Below are positions 50,274 through 52,196 of a stretch of 52,196 nt of DNA, in pieces. The DNA is from Candidatus Saganbacteria bacterium CG08_land_8_20_14_0_20_45_16. GTDB lineage: Bacteria; Margulisbacteria; WOR-1; O2-12-FULL-45-9. The stretch lies in assembly GCA_002774365.1 (NCBI GenBank), contig PEYM01000002.1, positions 1 to 52,196 on the forward strand. The letters run 5' to 3'. The position numbers and the translations under genes are program-made. Under the pieces are notes generated by a model. It ran no database searches. It was not told where the DNA came from and saw only the letters and a program-made list of their open reading frames with translations. Position 1 is the first letter of the stretch, and each line of letters begins with the position of its first letter.

Positions 50274-50619
50274 TAAACTATTAGAAGAGAGAGAGAATGT
50301 TATTCAGGAAGAAGAAGGGTTGTGGGCCAAGTTGAATGCCAGCGTGCTAAGGCTGGGGGAGCTGATGGAGAAAGCTAGAATTGACGAGTACACCTCAATG
50401 TTTACCCGTCCCTGGCGGTTCTTTTTTGTTAATTTTATTGGAGGGATATTTCGAGGTTTTGGGATCGCCGTGGGGATGACAATTGTGGCGGCGATAGTGC
50501 TTTATGTTTTTGCCAAGGTTTTAGTCCACATGGTTGATTTGCCTATCATTGGGATGTATATTGCTGAGCTGGTTAAATTTGTTAACCAGTATATTCAACA
50601 GGGGGTCACGGGGCACTGA
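50239..50619 (+). CDS. DUF5665-like small membrane protein
   Basis: The protein has 126 aa. After a charged N-terminal half (ERENVIQEEEGLWAKLNASVLRLGELMEKARIDEY) comes MFTRPWRFFFVNFIGGIFRGFGIAVGMTIVAAIVLYVF, a Gly-rich membrane segment, then DLPIIGMYIAELVKFVNQYI. This is the pattern of DUF5665 proteins; their function is unknown. The start codon and first ~10 codons are themselves heptamer repeats, and no ribosome-binding site is present, so the start is uncertain (ATG 50260 is in frame). The stop overlaps the lspA start (TGATG). Confidence 0.65.
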   Translation: MSNDKLQMTNEGKLLEERENVIQEEEGLWAKLNASVLRLGELMEKARIDEYTSMFTRPWRFFFVNFIGGIFRGFGIAVGMTIVAAIVLYVFAKVLVHMVDLPIIGMYIAELVKFVNQYIQQGVTGH

Positions 50620-51122
50620 TGTTGTTTTATCTGCTGGCGCTGGTTATCCTAGTGTTTGATCAGATTTTTAAGTACCTTGTCTATCATCTAATGTATTTTG
50701 GTCAGTCTGTTCCTTTATATTCCAATTTTCTCAAATTAACTTATGTGCGTAACACTGGCGCGGCTTTTTCTCTTTTTGTGGGTTTCTCTTCTTATCTAAT
50801 TGTGGTTGGGGTCATTGTGGTGCTGGCGGTTATCTACTTCCACCATCGCCTCTCGCCAAGAAATTATTGGATGCAAGTGGCTTTGGCTTTTGTTCTAGGT
50901 GGTAGTTTGGGTAATTTGCTGGACCGGATCTTTCGGTTTTATGTTATTGATTATATTGATATTACGATCTGGCCGGTCTTTAATTTTGCTGACATTATAA
51001 TCAATGTTGGGGTTATCATGATAGTCTTGAAATTGTTTGAAAAAGAGGCTAGTGAGGTCCATGAGATCAATGAAGAAGAGCGTTTTATTAAGGGGTTAGA
51101 GCATGTATCCGATCTTGACTAA
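50619..51122 (+). CDS. lspA: lipoprotein signal peptidase
   Basis: This aspartyl peptidase cuts the signal peptide of diacylated prolipoproteins in the membrane. The 167-aa protein has four hydrophobic segments. Conserved boxes are VFDQIFKYLV, YVRNTGAAFSLF, GGSLGNLLDRIFR (catalytic Asp) and WPVFNFADIIINVGV (second Asp). The soluble C-terminal tail is longer than usual and acidic. The start overlaps the DUF5665-like stop by 1 nt, and lgt starts 20 bp before its end. Confidence 0.95.
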   Translation: MLFYLLALVILVFDQIFKYLVYHLMYFGQSVPLYSNFLKLTYVRNTGAAFSLFVGFSSYLIVVGVIVVLAVIYFHHRLSPRNYWMQVALAFVLGGSLGNLLDRIFRFYVIDYIDITIWPVFNFADIIINVGVIMIVLKLFEKEASEVHEINEEERFIKGLEHVSDLD

Positions 51123-51852
51123 TCTTGGCCCGTTGGCAATCCATTCTTATGGTGTGATGGTGGCTTTGGGGTATTTGCTGGGAATTCTGGTTTCTTTGTT
51201 TTATGCTCGCAAAGAGGGGCTAGCCGCGGAAACAATCCTTGATCTAGCAGTCTGGGTGATTATTTCTGGGATAATTGGGGCTAGATTGTTTTATGTTATT
51301 GGCCAATGGGGTGATTATCGTCATAATCTTTTGGATATTGTTATGATCCAAAAGGGCGGGCTGGTAATTTTGGGTGGATTTTTAACTAATTTGTTAGTAG
51401 TATCGCTTTATTGCCGAGCTAAAAAAATTCTTTTGCTTAAGCTTTTTGACACCTTAGCCCCAGCTGCTGCCCTGGGCCTGGCCATTGGCCGCATTGGTTG
51501 TTTTTTGAATGGTTGCTGTTTTGGCTTGCCAACTAATTTGCCTTGGGGCTTAAAATTTCCCTTTGGTTCCTTGGCCCACTCCTACTTTCCTAATGAGGTC
51601 ATCCACCCGACCCAGCTTTATTCGAGTTTTTTACTGCTCTTAGTCTTTTTAGTGGTAACAATTATTATTTATCCGCGCAAAAAATATGATGGCCAGGTCT
51701 TTTATTGGTGGTTGATTCTTTACTCGCTCTATCGCTTTACTGTTGAGTTCTTCCGTTACAGCCCCATGCACTGGCTAACGCTCACCCCGTCGCAGTGGGT
51801 GGTGATTGGCTTGTTTGGATGTGGGGTGGTTGGTCTGCTGAAGAGACGGTAA
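51103..51852 (+). CDS. lgt: prolipoprotein diacylglyceryl transferase
   Basis: This enzyme transfers diacylglycerol to the lipobox cysteine, the first lipoprotein step; it is encoded next to lspA, which acts second. The 249-aa protein has multiple membrane spans. Motifs: LGPLAIHSYGVMVALGYLLG, the Lgt signature GLAIGRIGCFLNGCCFG, HPTQLYSSF and the C-terminal FRYSPMHWLTLTPSQWVVIGL. It shares 20 bp with lspA. The LEA14-type lipoprotein nearby is a natural substrate. Confidence 0.95.
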   Translation: MYPILTNLGPLAIHSYGVMVALGYLLGILVSLFYARKEGLAAETILDLAVWVIISGIIGARLFYVIGQWGDYRHNLLDIVMIQKGGLVILGGFLTNLLVVSLYCRAKKILLLKLFDTLAPAAALGLAIGRIGCFLNGCCFGLPTNLPWGLKFPFGSLAHSYFPNEVIHPTQLYSSFLLLLVFLVVTIIIYPRKKYDGQVFYWWLILYSLYRFTVEFFRYSPMHWLTLTPSQWVVIGLFGCGVVGLLKRR

Positions 51853-51855
51853 AAA

Positions 51856-51930
51856 GTGTGAGTGTGAGAGTGAGTGTGAGTAGTGAGTAGAAAAAATCAA
51901 GATTCAAGACACACACTTCACATTCAAGAC
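51856..51930. repeat. short-period repeat between lgt and the XRE gene
   Basis: GTGTGAG/TGTGAGA/GTGAGTG/TGAGTAG/TGAGTAG (51856-51890), then AATCAAG/ATTCAAG/ACACACA/CTTCACA-like units to 51930. The second block covers the stop codon of the XRE gene. It may act as a spacer between convergent genes. Confidence 0.6.
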
Positions 51931-52163
51931 TTTTTTAGTAGGTTTGGAGGGGTAACACCTAACGACTCTGCTAATTTTAAAAATACGGATATCGAGACAT
52001 TCCTTTTCCCATGCTCAATTGTTTGAATGTATTTTGGATGCAAGCCGCATTTATCCGCAAAGGCTTCTATTGTTAACTTGTCTTTTTTGCGCAGGGCTTT
52101 AATTTCGTTTCCGAGTGAACTCAAAAGTTTCTTGTTCGGACTGGGAAAAGAAAGGGCTTTCAT
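51924..52163 (-). CDS. XRE-family helix-turn-helix regulator
   Basis: The protein has 79 aa. The HTH_3 domain reads LGNEIKALRKKDKLTIEAFADKCGLHPKYIQTIEHGKRNVSISVFLKLAESLGV, with the recognition helix in HPKYIQTIEHGK. There is no extra domain. Small regulators of this size often control a neighbouring toxin-antitoxin, restriction or prophage gene; the neighbour lies beyond the window edge. A GATAAT box lies 6 nt before the ATG. Confidence 0.85.
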   Translation of the reverse strand: MKALSFPSPNKKLLSSLGNEIKALRKKDKLTIEAFADKCGLHPKYIQTIEHGKRNVSISVFLKLAESLGVTPPNLLKKS

Positions 52164-52169
52164 AAGGAC

Positions 52170-52175
52170 ATTATC
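52170..52175 (-). promoter_or_regulatory. -10 box of the XRE gene, leaderless
   Basis: Minus strand GATAAT, ending 6 nt before ATG 52163; the -35 region is at or past the window edge. Confidence 0.45.
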
Positions 52176-52196
52176 GTATCTCCGGGTGTATAATTA

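Overview
The window looks like a chromosome segment of a diderm (Gram-negative-type) bacterium with compact gene packing. Signs of an outer membrane are a beta-barrel protein ending in an aromatic residue, heptosyltransferase-like GT9 enzymes, and an operon resembling late lipid A synthesis and export (LpxB-like, MsbA-like, LpxL-like, ArnT/PMT-like). The mix of ordinary housekeeping genes, very many glycosyltransferases and many uncharacterised membrane proteins suggests an uncultured candidate phylum, perhaps on the Margulisbacteria/Saganbacteria side of Cyanobacteria. That placement is inference with low confidence. No rRNA, tRNA, CRISPR array or transposase was recognised.

Layout. 1-6.0 kb: a type IV pilin-like gene, then an operon of two tandem YfhO-type membrane proteins and a GT2 enzyme. 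6.0-15.8 kb: proS (short form without the editing insert), then purF, a zinc-ribbon small protein, purM and purN. A 3-kb accessory insert follows (antisense helical-repeat genes and a MntA/HepT toxin-antitoxin pair), then purH. 15.8-18.9 kb: an outer-membrane barrel protein, a gene-poor stretch with a PgpH-like remnant, and an amidohydrolase. 19.0-24.8 kb, minus strand: two tandem PMT/ArnT-like transferases, a GT2, rpmE, prfA and prmC. 24.9-37.2 kb: a surface-glycan region with GT9, GT2, DUF2079, DPM1-like and LpxB-related genes on both strands. 37.2-38.3 kb: a second MNT nucleotidyltransferase with a tiny coupled ORF, and a secreted protein downstream of a 12-G tract. 38.3-43.6 kb: the lipid A-like operon. 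43.6-52.2 kb: an unknown gene, thrC, a LEA14-type lipoprotein, ileS, ahcY, a DUF5665-like protein, lspA, lgt and an XRE-type regulator.

Two window-wide patterns stand out. (1) Degenerate tandem arrays of 7-bp or 8-bp units lie between genes and also inside reading frames, including ileS (five arrays), prmC (two), purH (exactly nine heptamers, 21 codons), an LpxB-like gene, a PMT gene and the signal-peptide region of the barrel protein. They resemble the heptanucleotide STRR repeats described in cyanobacteria. (2) Many first genes of transcription units have an extended -10 box (TGnTANAAT-like) ending only 6-9 nt before the ATG and no Shine-Dalgarno, implying leaderless mRNAs. Other genes (pilin, purM, purH, ahcY, the secreted protein) keep strong ribosome-binding sites, so two initiation modes seem to coexist.
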